Origin: Temperatibacter sp965603205
Lineage (GTDB): Bacteria; Pseudomonadota; Alphaproteobacteria; Sphingomonadales; Kordiimonadaceae
DNA: 64,000 bases
Assembly: GCA_965603205.1 (NCBI GenBank)
Contig: CBFDCC010000005.1
Span: forward strand, 196,318-260,317
Direction: 5' to 3'
Shown here: positions 1-9,454 of the stretch, piece after piece
How the letters are laid out: every line of letters starts with the position of its first letter
Numbering within the stretch: position 1 is the first letter of the stretch
Program-made: the position numbers and the translations under genes
Notes under the pieces: model-generated
What the model was told of the DNA's origin: nothing
What the model saw: only the letters and a program-made list of their open reading frames with translations
Databases searched by the model: none

Positions 1-1132
1 CGCGCCATGCAATATCGCTTAGCAAACAGACGGCCCTATGGAGACGTTCATGCTCAGCTTTTACGGAAAATGATTTGCGGTCGAATAATGGTCGCGTCCA
101 ATCATAGAGCTTATCAGCGTGAACCGCAAAACGACCACGTTCAACTGCTAGTTCCTGACATGTCGATAAAAATGGATCCTGCGCCTTAATATCATCTGGC
201 ATATTATCATAAACAACACCTTCGCGCAGCCCTAGTGACGATACAACAAAGCTTTTTGCGTCCATTGCTCTAATCGTCTCACGCAGCACAAGTGCAGCGA
301 TAGGCAAAATATCGCGACGGCGAGAGCTTAACTCATTCTTATAGGGTAAATCCTCGGGTTTTAGACGCGACAAGCGTTTGCAATATACCGACATATCCTT
401 AGCGCTCGCCGTATAATTATGAATGATTGGCAACGGTATTGAGCGCTCTCTTACCATCAGCTTAGCGATATTGCGCCAAGCACCACCAACTAGGTATAGG
501 CTCTTGTGATCTTTATGATTTAACCATTTCAACTTAGCTAATTCTGATCGTAGATAATCTTGCATCGCGTGACGATTATCACCAAATTTAGCCTGCAGGC
601 GCAGCGGCCCAATAGGTAAACTAACGCATTTACCGACACCGTTAGCATCCATTATAGCTAGCTCTAATGACCCGCCACCCAGATCACCCATGACACCGCG
701 CGCGTTAGGCGCGCCGTGAATAACGCCAAGCGCTGATAGCCTGCCCTCTTCGGCGCCTGCAATAACACGGATAGAAATCCCTGCCTCATTTTTTGCCCGT
801 TCAACAAAGGCAGGACCGTTATCGGCGTCTCGGATCGCGGCAGTGGCAATGGCATCAACATTTGTTATGCCAGCGTGCTTACATAGTGCGCTATAACGTT
901 TTAACGTCGATATGGCGAGATCCATCTCGACCTCGCCCATATTACCCGTTACGCCAACCTCTGTGCCTAATCCGCATAGTATCTTCTCGTTAAAGACCAC
1001 ATCAGGCGCGCGTTTCATGCCCGAATATACGACTAGACGGACAGAGTTTGAACCAATATCAATGACAGAGAAATAATCCTCCGTTTTAGAAACACCCTCA
1101 TTTAGCGAGCTTGGAATTGATGACTGTGCCAT
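1..1132 (-). CDS. ppx: Exopolyphosphatase, Ppx/GppA family (3' end cut by window)
   Basis: Partial gene whose 3' end lies beyond the left edge; the frame stays open to base 1. It begins with ATG at 1132, four bases below the ppk stop, so the two are co-transcribed. The N-terminus carries the actin-fold phosphate-1 motif (VIDIGSNSVRLVVY). The second ATPase-type motif, GVMGDLGGGSLELA, lies near residue 190. The last visible residues (LLSDIAWR) match the region that precedes the C-terminal half in alphaproteobacterial Ppx. Family knowledge: it hydrolyses terminal phosphate from polyphosphate or pppGpp, opposing the kinase next door. About 377 residues are present. Confidence 0.93.
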   Translation of the reverse strand, partial: MAQSSIPSSLNEGVSKTEDYFSVIDIGSNSVRLVVYSGMKRAPDVVFNEKILCGLGTEVGVTGNMGEVEMDLAISTLKRYSALCKHAGITNVDAIATAAIRDADNGPAFVERAKNEAGISIRVIAGAEEGRLSALGVIHGAPNARGVMGDLGGGSLELAIMDANGVGKCVSLPIGPLRLQAKFGDNRHAMQDYLRSELAKLKWLNHKDHKSLYLVGGAWRNIAKLMVRERSIPLPIIHNYTASAKDMSVYCKRLSRLKPEDLPYKNELSSRRRDILPIAALVLRETIRAMDAKSFVVSSLGLREGVVYDNMPDDIKAQDPFLSTCQELAVERGRFAVHADKLYDWTRPLFDRKSFSVKAEHERLHRAVCLLSDIAWR

Positions 1133-1136
1133 ATAT

Positions 1137-3326
1137 TTATACGTCCCTTACCTGACTATCGTAATCAATCAACGGTGAAACAGGTTCCTCTTTACTGCTT
1201 GCCTTACCACGACCAGATAAAGAAGGGTTTGTCATAAAGTAATCATGTGTATTGAATTTATTATCATCAGTGGACTTAACGCGGGTATAATTACCGCTAG
1301 CCCCCTGTATCCATGATTGTTCTGTATCTTTTAAATTAGCTGCCATAACCTGCCCAATGATCTGATCATGAACGGTTAAATTTTCAATCGGCACAAGGCT
1401 TTCAACCCGACGATCAAAATTACGCGGCATCCAATCGGCCGATGAGATGAATACCTTGGCTGAATGAGAGGGCAAGCCACTTCCATTACCAAAACAAACA
1501 ATACGACTATGCTCTAAAAAACGACCAATGATCGACTTAACAGTGATATTCTCGCTAAGGCCCTTGATGCCAGGCTTAAGCGTGCAAATACCCCGCACCA
1601 CTAGATCAATCTTGACCCCATTACAGGAGGCCTCGTACAGCTTATCAATGATAGCGTTATCTAACAGCGCGTTCATCTTTGCCCATATGGCAGCAGGCCT
1701 GCCAGCGCGGGCGTGGGCTATTTCACCTTCGATATGATATATTAAGCGATCACGGATATTAAAAGGTGCCATACTAATTTTCTCTAACCCAACAGGCTCT
1801 ACATACCCCGTTAGATAATTAAATAGCTTATTGCCGTCACGACCAATGGCCTGATTAGCAGTAAAGAAGGATAAATCCGTATAAATCTTGGCTGTGATTG
1901 GGTGATAATTACCTGTACCAAAGTGACAGTAGGTCTTTAATTTTCCCTGCTCTCTGCGTACGACTATTGATACTTTTGCATGGGTTTTTAGCTCAATAAA
2001 ACCATAAACCACATGAACGCCAGCGCGCTCTAGATCTCTGGCCCACTTGATATTTTGCTCTTCGTCAAATCGCGCCTTCAACTCCACCACGGCCGTCACT
2101 GATTTACCATTTTCGGCCGCTTCTTTCAGCACGTTAATGATAGTTGGCTGTGTTCCCGCGCGGTATAGCGTTTGCTTTATGGCCACAACATCTGGGTCAT
2201 TGGCAGCTTGTTTAAGAAACTGATGCACCACATCGAACGATTCATAAGGGTGATGGACCACAAAGTCTTTTGTAGCGATAGCCTTTAAAATATCGCCCCC
2301 AAAGTCACGAACACGCTCTGGGTGGCGCGGTATATAAGGCACAAACTTTAGCTCGGGATAATCATCAACGATTAACTGACTGGTTTCATCAACGCCCAAA
2401 ATACCATCAACCAATACCACCGATGTTTCATCAGCATCTAGAAATTTAATCACCATCGACATCAATTCACTAGGCATATCAGCGTTCATTTTAAGACGAA
2501 TCACACGCCCACGACGACGGCGCTTTAAGGCAGATTCAAAATTACGAACAAGATCTTCCGCTTCTTCTTCAATCTCAAGATCGCTATCACGCAACACGCG
2601 GAAAACACCTGTGCCTTCAACCCTGTAGCCAGGAAATAATTGATCGAGGAATAGTTCTAACAAGCGCTCTAAAGAAATAAATCTAACCCCGTCTCCAGGC
2701 AAACGGATAAAGCGTTTCACGTGGCGCGGCACTGGCAACAACGCCACCATTTCTTTCTCATCCTTTTGACGAATGAGCGACAAAGCCATCGTAAAGCCTA
2801 GGTTAGGAATGAAGGGGAATGGATGCGCAGGATCAACGGCAATAGGCGTTAAAACTGGGAAAATATTCTCTAGAAAATAATTCTCTAACCAACTACGCTC
2901 TTCACTCGTGACATCCTTTGCCTCAAGAACATTGATACCAACTGACTTAAGCTCAACAAGCAACCGTGCCCATGTGCGTTGTTGCTCCAACATAAGTTTA
3001 TCGGCGTATTTATTGACCTTTGATAATTGTTTACTTGGGCTAATTCCATCATCTGACAGCGCATCTACGCCCGATGACATCTGACCACGAAGCCCCGCGA
3101 CTCGCACCATATAAAATTCATCTAAGTTATTGCCAGATATAGATAAAAACCGCAGACGCTCGAGCACTGGATGATTAGGATTTTCAGCTTCCTCTAGAAC
3201 GCGCCTGTTAAAACGCAGCCAACTTAGCTCGCGATTTAAATATTTTTCACGCGCAGGCAAGCCTTTTATATACGCTACAATTTCAGTGCGCTCTCGCTCT
3301 TCAATATCTATATTAGTGTCAGTCAT
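1137..3326 (-). CDS. ppk: Polyphosphate kinase 1
   Basis: 729 residues, normal length for PPK1. It makes polyphosphate from ATP reversibly. The N-terminal domain begins with the typical EKYLNRELSWLRFNRRVLEEA. The two conserved catalytic-domain histidine motifs are present: ELKTHAK (the autophosphorylated histidine, equivalent to E. coli H435) and YCHFGTGNYH. A degenerate C-terminal domain follows with a short charged tail (PVSPLIDYDSQVRDV). It sits between hdaA and ppx on the minus strand; the 110-base gap to hdaA is AT-rich with no clear terminator. ppk-ppx pairing is common in Proteobacteria. Confidence 0.96.
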   Translation of the reverse strand: MTDTNIDIEERERTEIVAYIKGLPAREKYLNRELSWLRFNRRVLEEAENPNHPVLERLRFLSISGNNLDEFYMVRVAGLRGQMSSGVDALSDDGISPSKQLSKVNKYADKLMLEQQRTWARLLVELKSVGINVLEAKDVTSEERSWLENYFLENIFPVLTPIAVDPAHPFPFIPNLGFTMALSLIRQKDEKEMVALLPVPRHVKRFIRLPGDGVRFISLERLLELFLDQLFPGYRVEGTGVFRVLRDSDLEIEEEAEDLVRNFESALKRRRRGRVIRLKMNADMPSELMSMVIKFLDADETSVVLVDGILGVDETSQLIVDDYPELKFVPYIPRHPERVRDFGGDILKAIATKDFVVHHPYESFDVVHQFLKQAANDPDVVAIKQTLYRAGTQPTIINVLKEAAENGKSVTAVVELKARFDEEQNIKWARDLERAGVHVVYGFIELKTHAKVSIVVRREQGKLKTYCHFGTGNYHPITAKIYTDLSFFTANQAIGRDGNKLFNYLTGYVEPVGLEKISMAPFNIRDRLIYHIEGEIAHARAGRPAAIWAKMNALLDNAIIDKLYEASCNGVKIDLVVRGICTLKPGIKGLSENITVKSIIGRFLEHSRIVCFGNGSGLPSHSAKVFISSADWMPRNFDRRVESLVPIENLTVHDQIIGQVMAANLKDTEQSWIQGASGNYTRVKSTDDNKFNTHDYFMTNPSLSGRGKASSKEEPVSPLIDYDSQVRDV

Positions 3327-3437
3327 AAAACATCTCGTTTAAAAGTCATGACTCTAAATAGCTTATTTCTGGAGTAGATGCCAAACACAATTGATAACAA
3401 TCTGTATTTATTTAAGCTATTTCAGCTATTTATAAGG

Positions 3438-4106
3438 CTATTCGCCCTCAACTGCCATAGTTTGCAATACATCTCGCGCTAATATCTTTGTAATACGGGC
3501 CTTCTTAGCCAGTGCCGCTTTGTCAAGGGCATCGACAAGTCTCAGCGCCCCTGAAAAAGATCGCTCCATTCTTGGTAATAAGTAATCTACCAAAGTGAGG
3601 TCCACTTGTAATTGGCGATCAGAAAATAACTTTATAAAGATTGCAGATAGCAGCAAATCATCTGGGGAGGATATATACGTTACAGGTAGAGTAGCCAGTC
3701 GCGACCGTAAGTCAGGCAGATCGACGTTCCATAAAGTTGGGGCACTGCGTGCGGTAAACAGCAAATGCCCATCAGTTTCCTTGGCCCAATTAAATAAATG
3801 AAATAGACAGTCTTGATCATAGTTTATAGCGTCAGCATCTTCGATAAATATGCAAGATTGATCCTTCAGCGTGACGGCCTTATCATCTTGGGCTAGCATA
3901 TGAGCACCAACACGCAAAGCCCAACTGCGTCCTAAATGTGATTTACCTGATCCTTCTGGGCCAACAAGCGCAACAGCGTGATGCGGCCACTCTGGCCAGC
4001 TATCGAGCATAGAAAAAGCGGCCTCATTTGATCCCGCCACCAGAAAATCCTCAAGCGCGTAGGATGGCTGATGATCTAATTCCAGTGGTATTTGCTTATG
4101 AGACAT
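3438..4106 (-). CDS. hdaA: DnaA-related regulatory protein HdaA
   Basis: 222 residues with a AAA+ P-loop GPEGSGKS at residues 49-56, a Walker B-like stretch (CIFIEDADAI) and a sensor/lid region resembling DnaA domain III. It lacks the C-terminal DNA-binding domain of DnaA, as Hda proteins do. The N-terminal QIPLEL resembles the clamp-binding QL-rich peptide that Hda uses to dock on the DNA polymerase beta clamp. Known role: stimulates hydrolysis of DnaA-bound ATP to prevent re-initiation. The position between the PerM protein and ppk is conserved in alphaproteobacteria. Confidence 0.9.
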   Translation of the reverse strand: MSHKQIPLELDHQPSYALEDFLVAGSNEAAFSMLDSWPEWPHHAVALVGPEGSGKSHLGRSWALRVGAHMLAQDDKAVTLKDQSCIFIEDADAINYDQDCLFHLFNWAKETDGHLLFTARSAPTLWNVDLPDLRSRLATLPVTYISSPDDLLLSAIFIKLFSDRQLQVDLTLVDYLLPRMERSFSGALRLVDALDKAALAKKARITKILARDVLQTMAVEGE

Positions 4107-4135
4107 AAATAATCCAGTTCAGTGCGGTGTAACGA

Positions 4136-5206
4136 CTAAGCAGTCTCTATATCCGATACATCAGTTTTATCAAGATCATAATGCTCTAGATATTTACCAA
4201 TTAAGTGGCGCACTAACACGGCGATTGCCGCAGCCATAGGCACGGCAATTAATACACCGACAAACCCTAAAACCTCGCTACCCGCGAATATGGCAAATAA
4301 CACCCATACTGGATGCAGCCTGACCTTATCACCGACGAGTTTAGGGGTGAATATTGCAGCCTCTAACACCTGAACCACAACAAATACTAATAATACCATG
4401 CCAATATTGCCGCCATCAAAGCCCCACTGGCCAATAGCAACGATGGTCGCAACAAATGCCGCGAACAATGCCCCAACGAAGGGAACAAAGGCCAAAATAC
4501 CTGCAAGGACACCTAACACTACTGCAAAATTTAAGCCGACCATATACCAGCCAACACCGTATAATATACCCATGATCAAAGACACGATCAATTGCCCGCG
4601 CACAAACCCAGCAAGCACCAAATCCATCTCAGTCATAACCTTGCGAATAGCGGGTGCCGCCTCTGGTGGGAGCCAATCATTGGCCTTAGCCACCATATGG
4701 TCCCAATCTCTGAGCAGATAAAAAGCCACAACAGGCGAGATTAGAATAAGTGTTAAAATATTAAAAATAGCCAAGCCATTACGCAATGCAGAACTGGCAA
4801 TATCATTGGCGCGGGCTAGCACTTCATCACTAACGCCCGCGATCATACTGGCGGCATTACCATCAAATTTCAGGCCAAATTGATCGTGTATAGAGGCAAG
4901 CATTCCGTCTACCCAAGGCAGCAGATTATCAATGGTTTTCGGCAATACGGCCGATGCCATTGCAAGTTGGCTTTTTAAAATGGGCCAAAAAGCGAGAACA
5001 ACACCAGACATAATCATAAAAAATAACGTCAATACGATACTAGCCGCTATACCACGCGGAATGCTGCGCTCCTCCAGCTTATCTGCGGCTGGATCTAGGA
5101 AATAAGCAATGGCTAAACCAGCCAGAAATGGTAATAAAATGCCTTTGGTCAGATATATAAGACCAAAAAAGACAACTGAAGTTGTTATCCATACCCACCT
5201 ATTCAT
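4136..5206 (-). CDS. AI-2E family transporter (PerM/YdiK type)
   Basis: 356 residues, mostly hydrophobic, with paired N-terminal membrane segments (residues 5-40 and 55-75), a soluble middle part and a C-terminal cluster of membrane helices. The helices contain the family motifs GLNFAVVLGVLAGILAFVPFVGALFAA and the following Gly/Pro-rich turns. An AAGGA Shine-Dalgarno lies about nine bases before the ATG. Family members are inner-membrane proteins; the family name comes from an autoinducer-2 exporter, but substrates differ and none can be assigned here. It is the second gene of the DUF2066-perM-hdaA-ppk-ppx run. Confidence 0.88.
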   Translation of the reverse strand: MNRWVWITTSVVFFGLIYLTKGILLPFLAGLAIAYFLDPAADKLEERSIPRGIAASIVLTLFFMIMSGVVLAFWPILKSQLAMASAVLPKTIDNLLPWVDGMLASIHDQFGLKFDGNAASMIAGVSDEVLARANDIASSALRNGLAIFNILTLILISPVVAFYLLRDWDHMVAKANDWLPPEAAPAIRKVMTEMDLVLAGFVRGQLIVSLIMGILYGVGWYMVGLNFAVVLGVLAGILAFVPFVGALFAAFVATIVAIGQWGFDGGNIGMVLLVFVVVQVLEAAIFTPKLVGDKVRLHPVWVLFAIFAGSEVLGFVGVLIAVPMAAAIAVLVRHLIGKYLEHYDLDKTDVSDIETA

Positions 5207-5228
5207 TGAGCGAATCCTTTTCCCATTA

Positions 5229-6338
5229 TTATTTTATATCCAGCATCCATACACCACCATACGGGCGAATGGTTAAGCCAGCCAGTGTTAAAGCCAGATC
5301 AAGCTGGTCACGCCTGCCCGTATATGACATATGAGCTTTGGTTAACGGCACACCGACTTCTAAAACAGTCCAATCACGCACCAATGACATGTTTTTGACC
5401 GCGTCCGTTATTTTAACCAAGACTTTTAAGTCTATCGTTGGCAATACTAACTCAAGCTCACCCTGCACACCACTACTGATCAACAGTTGTGACCGCCAAA
5501 CACCATCAACCTCATCTAAAATTTTATTAATGGCTGCGACTGTAACATTCTCATCTGAACGACTTGCGGTGATCTCACCTTCGCCCGATGTACCAGTAGC
5601 CGTTAGATAATATTGATAATCCACCTGAGCAGGCAAATGCCCAATAGTAGCTTTAAATTGCGTTGATATTAGTAAGGCGCCATCCATATTATAGTTTTTA
5701 GCCATTAGAGCAGCGGCCTCACTATCTTGCTCTAAGACTTGCCCATAACTATACATAAGCCGATCATCTAGACCTCCCTTGGGGAAGTTATAGGTTCGCA
5801 ATCGGTTTTCATGGTCAACCAGCTTCCAAATAGAGGCCAGTATAGATTTCTCCATATCCCAAGCTTCGCCAAAATACTCATCAACATTGTCACGGTGAGC
5901 GTGCAGTACGAGCAACCCCGTGCCTGCGCCCAACACATGGGGAATTTCCAGATCAGCTAACCACTGACTAACTGTCACAGGCTCAAAACTAATATTAATT
6001 TCGGCAATGTAGCGCCGACTAGACCGTTGTTCACTGACAATATCAATACCGCGCATCATAGATTGTTTCTCTGCCACACTCAGCGGCGGCAGGTTATGAA
6101 AGTCATCCGTCGATAGTATTTTGCCCATCAATCTATCAAAAGCATAAGATTCGGCCTTAGCTAAGCCTTTTTCACGTGCTTTTGACGCTGATTTTTCAGT
6201 TTCATCGATCTTAATTGCCCGAATTGTAAAAAGGTCATCAAGCGCCTCAGAATTACGTAAACCTTGCTGTGCATATGACTGCAACGACAAAAGGGTCACA
6301 ATGACCATAAAAAAAGATGTTTTTTTTACAAATCTCAA
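5229..6338 (-). CDS. DUF2066 domain protein, exported
   Basis: 369 residues starting with TTG at 6338, about nine bases after an AAGG. This start gives a signal peptide with a lysine pair, a hydrophobic core and a likely SYA-QQ cleavage site. An internal ATG ten codons in would remove the positive n-region. The body matches the DUF2066 family, which is consistently found next to perM, hdaA and purM in alphaproteobacteria; biochemical function is unknown. First gene of the minus-strand run and divergent from purM across a 157-base gap. The start choice rests on the signal peptide, not on a strong ribosome site. Confidence 0.8.
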   Translation of the reverse strand: MRFVKKTSFFMVIVTLLSLQSYAQQGLRNSEALDDLFTIRAIKIDETEKSASKAREKGLAKAESYAFDRLMGKILSTDDFHNLPPLSVAEKQSMMRGIDIVSEQRSSRRYIAEINISFEPVTVSQWLADLEIPHVLGAGTGLLVLHAHRDNVDEYFGEAWDMEKSILASIWKLVDHENRLRTYNFPKGGLDDRLMYSYGQVLEQDSEAAALMAKNYNMDGALLISTQFKATIGHLPAQVDYQYYLTATGTSGEGEITASRSDENVTVAAINKILDEVDGVWRSQLLISSGVQGELELVLPTIDLKVLVKITDAVKNMSLVRDWTVLEVGVPLTKAHMSYTGRRDQLDLALTLAGLTIRPYGGVWMLDIK

Positions 6339-6495
6339 CTTATTTGCCTTCTATAGTTCAATATTACCCATTATAAGCAAGCGAAATGATTACTAAAAGT
6401 ATCTATACACTCTGCCCTGCATATCAGGCTAATGTATGGCAGGCTTTTATGATTGCCGCTAGATAGAATATTGTTTTTATACAAGAGAGCACCAA

Positions 6496-7593
6496 ATGAC
6501 CGATAGTAAATCCTATACATACAAAGATGCAGGCGTTGATATTGATGCAGGCGAAGCCTTAGTTGAACGTATTAAGCCAATGGCAGCTAGCACAAAACGC
6601 GCTGGTTCTGACGCTGACCTTGGTGGTTTTGGTGGGCTATTTGATTTAAAAGCAGCAGGATATAATGATCCAATATTAGTTGCAGCAACAGATGGCGTCG
6701 GCACCAAGCTTAGAGTAGCTTTGGAGGCTGGCATCCATGACACCGTGGGCATTGATCTAGTAGCAATGTGTGTTAACGACCTTGTTGTACAAGGCGCTGA
6801 ACCTTTATTCTTTCTAGATTACATGGCAACGGGTCACTTAGACGTTGATCAAATGGCTGACGTTGTATCTGGCATTGCCGAGGGTTGCCGTCAAAGTGGT
6901 TCTGTGCTTATCGGCGGTGAAACCGCTGAAATGCCAGGTATGTATAAAGGTGGTGATTACGATCTAGCTGGCTTTAGTGTTGGTGCTGCCGAACGCGGCA
7001 CTCTACTCAATGGCTCAACAGTTGCTGAGGGTGATATTCTTATTGGCCTCGCTTCATCAGGTATTCACTCAAATGGCTACTCTCTGGTACGTCGCATCAT
7101 AGAGGACAGAGGATTTGCCTATAGTGATCCTTGCCCATTTGAAGCAGGAAAATCTATTGGTGAAGCATTTCTTGCCCCCACTAAAATCTATGTGAAGAGT
7201 TGCCTAAAAGCGATACGCGCAGGTCACGTTAAGGCACTTAGCCATATCACAGGCGGCGGATTCTTAGAAAATGTACCACGCGTACTACCAAAAAACACAG
7301 AAGCCGTTATTGACAGTAGTGCATGGGAACTGCCAGCGGTTTTCAATTTTCTGCGTGAGCAAGGTAATATTGAAACGCGTGAGATGGCCCGCACATTTAA
7401 CTGCGGCATTGGTATGGTGCTAGTAATAGCGCCTGAAAGTGTTGATGAAGCCATGGGTATTCTGACATCAGAAGGTGAAACTGTCTACCGCCTTGGTGAG
7501 ATCATCAAAGGCGAAGGCAAGCCAACATGTCGCGTTAACGGCAAGGCTGGCACATGGGGTTCATCCACTGACTGGTCATCAATAACAGAATAA
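6496..7593 (+). CDS. purM: Phosphoribosylformylglycinamidine cyclo-ligase
   Basis: 365 residues. It closes the imidazole ring to give aminoimidazole ribotide, step five of purine synthesis. Conserved PurM landmarks are present: the YKDAGVDIDAGE start, GGFGGLFDL, ATDGVGTKL, DLVVQGAEPLFFLDY, GGETAEMPGMY and HITGGGFLENVPRVLP. Normal length. The gene is divergent from the DUF2066 gene and lies ten bases before purN, so purM and purN form an operon. Confidence 0.97.
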   Translation: MTDSKSYTYKDAGVDIDAGEALVERIKPMAASTKRAGSDADLGGFGGLFDLKAAGYNDPILVAATDGVGTKLRVALEAGIHDTVGIDLVAMCVNDLVVQGAEPLFFLDYMATGHLDVDQMADVVSGIAEGCRQSGSVLIGGETAEMPGMYKGGDYDLAGFSVGAAERGTLLNGSTVAEGDILIGLASSGIHSNGYSLVRRIIEDRGFAYSDPCPFEAGKSIGEAFLAPTKIYVKSCLKAIRAGHVKALSHITGGGFLENVPRVLPKNTEAVIDSSAWELPAVFNFLREQGNIETREMARTFNCGIGMVLVIAPESVDEAMGILTSEGETVYRLGEIIKGEGKPTCRVNGKAGTWGSSTDWSSITE

Positions 7594-7603
7594 AAGGCTA
7601 TTT

Positions 7604-8260
7604 ATGCGTAAGCTTAAAATTGGAGTTATTATCTCAGGTAGAGGCTCAAACTTACAAAGTTTGATCGATGCCTGTGCTAAACCAACTTTTCCTGCTGAAA
7701 TTCAAGTGGTTATCTCTAATCGGCCGGGTGTATACGGCCTAGAACGCGCACAACTGGCGGGTATTAAAACGGCTACCATTGATCATAAATCATTCGATGG
7801 CCGTGAAGATTTTGAAGATAGTATACAAGCCGAATTAGAAGCAAATGATGTAGAATTGGTATGCTTGGCGGGGTTTATGCGAATCTTAAACGCAGAATTT
7901 GTCTCTAAATGGCGCGACCGCATGCTAAATGTACACCCATCTTTACTGCCTGCCTTTAAAGGATTACACACTCATGAACGTGCGATTGAGGCAGGATGCC
8001 GTTTCACAGGGTGTACTATCCACTATGTTGTACCTGAATTAGACGCTGGGCCGATTATCCTGCAAACAGCAGTACCAATCGCTGAAAATGACACATCAGA
8101 AACGCTAGCCGAAAAAGTCTTAGAGTATGAACATAGCATGTACCCAGAAGCCGTGCGTTTAATCGCAGAAAATCGCGTGCGCGTATCGGGTCATAAGGCA
8201 CTCATTAAAGATATGCAGGTACCAGATACAGGGCTGATTAATCCAGTACCTCAGGTATAG
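7604..8260 (+). CDS. purN: Phosphoribosylglycinamide formyltransferase (PurN type)
   Basis: 218 residues. The folate-dependent GAR transformylase uses 10-formyl-tetrahydrofolate. The N-terminus has the glycine-rich phosphate loop ISGRGSNLQSLIDAC. The catalytic segment reads NVHPSLLPAFKG followed by the histidine and aspartate of the CTIHYVVPELDAGPIILQ motif, giving the Asn-His-Asp set. Directly downstream of purM with a ten-base gap. It converges with the membrane-protein gene at 8296, with no clear terminator in the 35-base gap. Confidence 0.96.
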   Translation: MRKLKIGVIISGRGSNLQSLIDACAKPTFPAEIQVVISNRPGVYGLERAQLAGIKTATIDHKSFDGREDFEDSIQAELEANDVELVCLAGFMRILNAEFVSKWRDRMLNVHPSLLPAFKGLHTHERAIEAGCRFTGCTIHYVVPELDAGPIILQTAVPIAENDTSETLAEKVLEYEHSMYPEAVRLIAENRVRVSGHKALIKDMQVPDTGLINPVPQV

Positions 8261-8295
8261 AGACTAACTCAAGCTTATCTATTACATTGCTATTA

Positions 8296-8781
8296 TTATT
8301 TCTCTTTGCGAAGACCTGCAAACATATCACTGCTACGCCACAGATGAATTTTAAACCCATGAAAAATAAAATATGGGATTACAGCAGAAATAATAAAAGC
8401 GAGCCAAACATGTGCGCTAGGTGCTGAAAATACAGCCATAGGGTCACTGTATACAATAAAATGAAATCCCCAATTCCCCGCGAATGTACCAACCAATAAA
8501 TGAACTAGAAAACCATTCCAGAGCTTATACTCTATTAAGTACATTATCGGCCCTCCGATGAAAAACATGGGTATAGAGCCAAAAATAAAAATAAAACTAC
8601 TACTCATGACAAAGCCAGCCATGCTGTCATCGGCTAATATAGGAAGCCCGTCTGGAAGCCCCAACACATTAATTTTGATCAACAACCAAGTGATCGTAAA
8701 GGCTGTAACAGGCGAAACAATCGATGCTAAAAATATTTTTTTAATAAAAGGAATATTAAGGTTCATAAAAAAGATTACCAT
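8296..8781 (-). CDS. Small integral membrane protein, family not recognised
   Basis: 161 residues with four predicted membrane helices (about residues 13-33, 50-75, 90-112 and 120-142) and a basic C-terminal tail. ATG at 8781 follows an AGGCG five bases upstream; a second ATG at 8766 is possible. Motifs worth noting are FFIGGPIMYLIEYKLW and a charged end. I do not recognise the family and assign no function. It interrupts the block purM-purN-ndk, which is often contiguous in relatives, and has its own promoter or is read through from upstream. Confidence 0.6.
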   Translation of the reverse strand: MVIFFMNLNIPFIKKIFLASIVSPVTAFTITWLLIKINVLGLPDGLPILADDSMAGFVMSSSFIFIFGSIPMFFIGGPIMYLIEYKLWNGFLVHLLVGTFAGNWGFHFIVYSDPMAVFSAPSAHVWLAFIISAVIPYFIFHGFKIHLWRSSDMFAGLRKEK

Positions 8782-8828
8782 GAAACGCCTATAAGGTAAA
8801 TAATTCTCAATAGAATCACCCTGCGTAT

Positions 8829-8856
8829 AAAAAACCCCGCCAAGTTAATGACAGGG
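8829..8856 (-). terminator. Rho-independent terminator after ndk
   Basis: On the minus strand, CCCTGTC pairs with GGCGGGG (two G-U pairs) around an eight-base loop and is followed by a run of six T. It lies about 35 bases beyond the ndk stop and before the membrane-protein gene, so ndk transcription should end here. Confidence 0.7.
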
Positions 8857-8890
8857 CCTTAAAATTAGATCAGATGATCAAGCAGTTGGA

Positions 8891-9313
8891 TTAACCAACA
8901 ATCTCGTTACCTGAGAAAAACTGAGCGATCTCAAGAGCAGCATTTTCTTCGCTGTCTGAACCGTGTACTGAGTTTTCGCCGATTGAAAGAGCGAAAAGCT
9001 TACGTACTGTACCGTCTGCTGCGTCTTCAGGGTTAGTCGCGCCCATCACTTCGCGGTGAGCAAGAACAGCGTTTTCGCCTTCTAGAACCTGAACAACAAC
9101 TGGCTCTGATGTCATGAACTCAACAAGCTCACCAAAGAAAGGACGTTCAGCGTGAACAGCATAAAATGTTTCAGCTTGAGCTGTAGTCATTTGAATGCGC
9201 TTTTGAGCGATGATACGCAGGCCAGCAGTTTCAAAAGTTGCGTTGATAGCACCAGTAAGATTACGCTTTGTTGCGTCTGGCTTGATGATAGAAAATGTAC
9301 GTTGAATACCCAT
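8891..9313 (-). CDS. ndk: Nucleoside diphosphate kinase
   Basis: 140 residues, the standard bacterial size. It transfers phosphate between nucleoside di- and triphosphates through a phosphohistidine. The N-terminus QRTFSIIKPDATKRN and the active-site motif NSVHGSDS with histidine 117 are intact, as is the nucleotide-binding GATNPEDAADGTVR. Codon use is more biased than in the neighbours, as expected for a well-expressed gene. Monocistronic: divergent from the ABC-F gene and followed by its own terminator. Confidence 0.98.
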   Translation of the reverse strand: MGIQRTFSIIKPDATKRNLTGAINATFETAGLRIIAQKRIQMTTAQAETFYAVHAERPFFGELVEFMTSEPVVVQVLEGENAVLAHREVMGATNPEDAADGTVRKLFALSIGENSVHGSDSEENAALEIAQFFSGNEIVG

Positions 9314-9454
9314 GGTATAGTTCCTTATTATAGTGCGCCCTACAGGTATCTATACATGCGGGCAGTCAATTGATTCGCCGCGCTTATAACGGCTTTATGA
9401 AAAAAAGCCAAGCTTCCATTTACGTGGGCGTATTTACATGCTAATGCCTCGCGG

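Noticed and set aside
7..189. Short plus-strand frame at the left edge
   Set aside because: It lies opposite the partial ppx gene, whose conserved Ppx residues continue to base 1.
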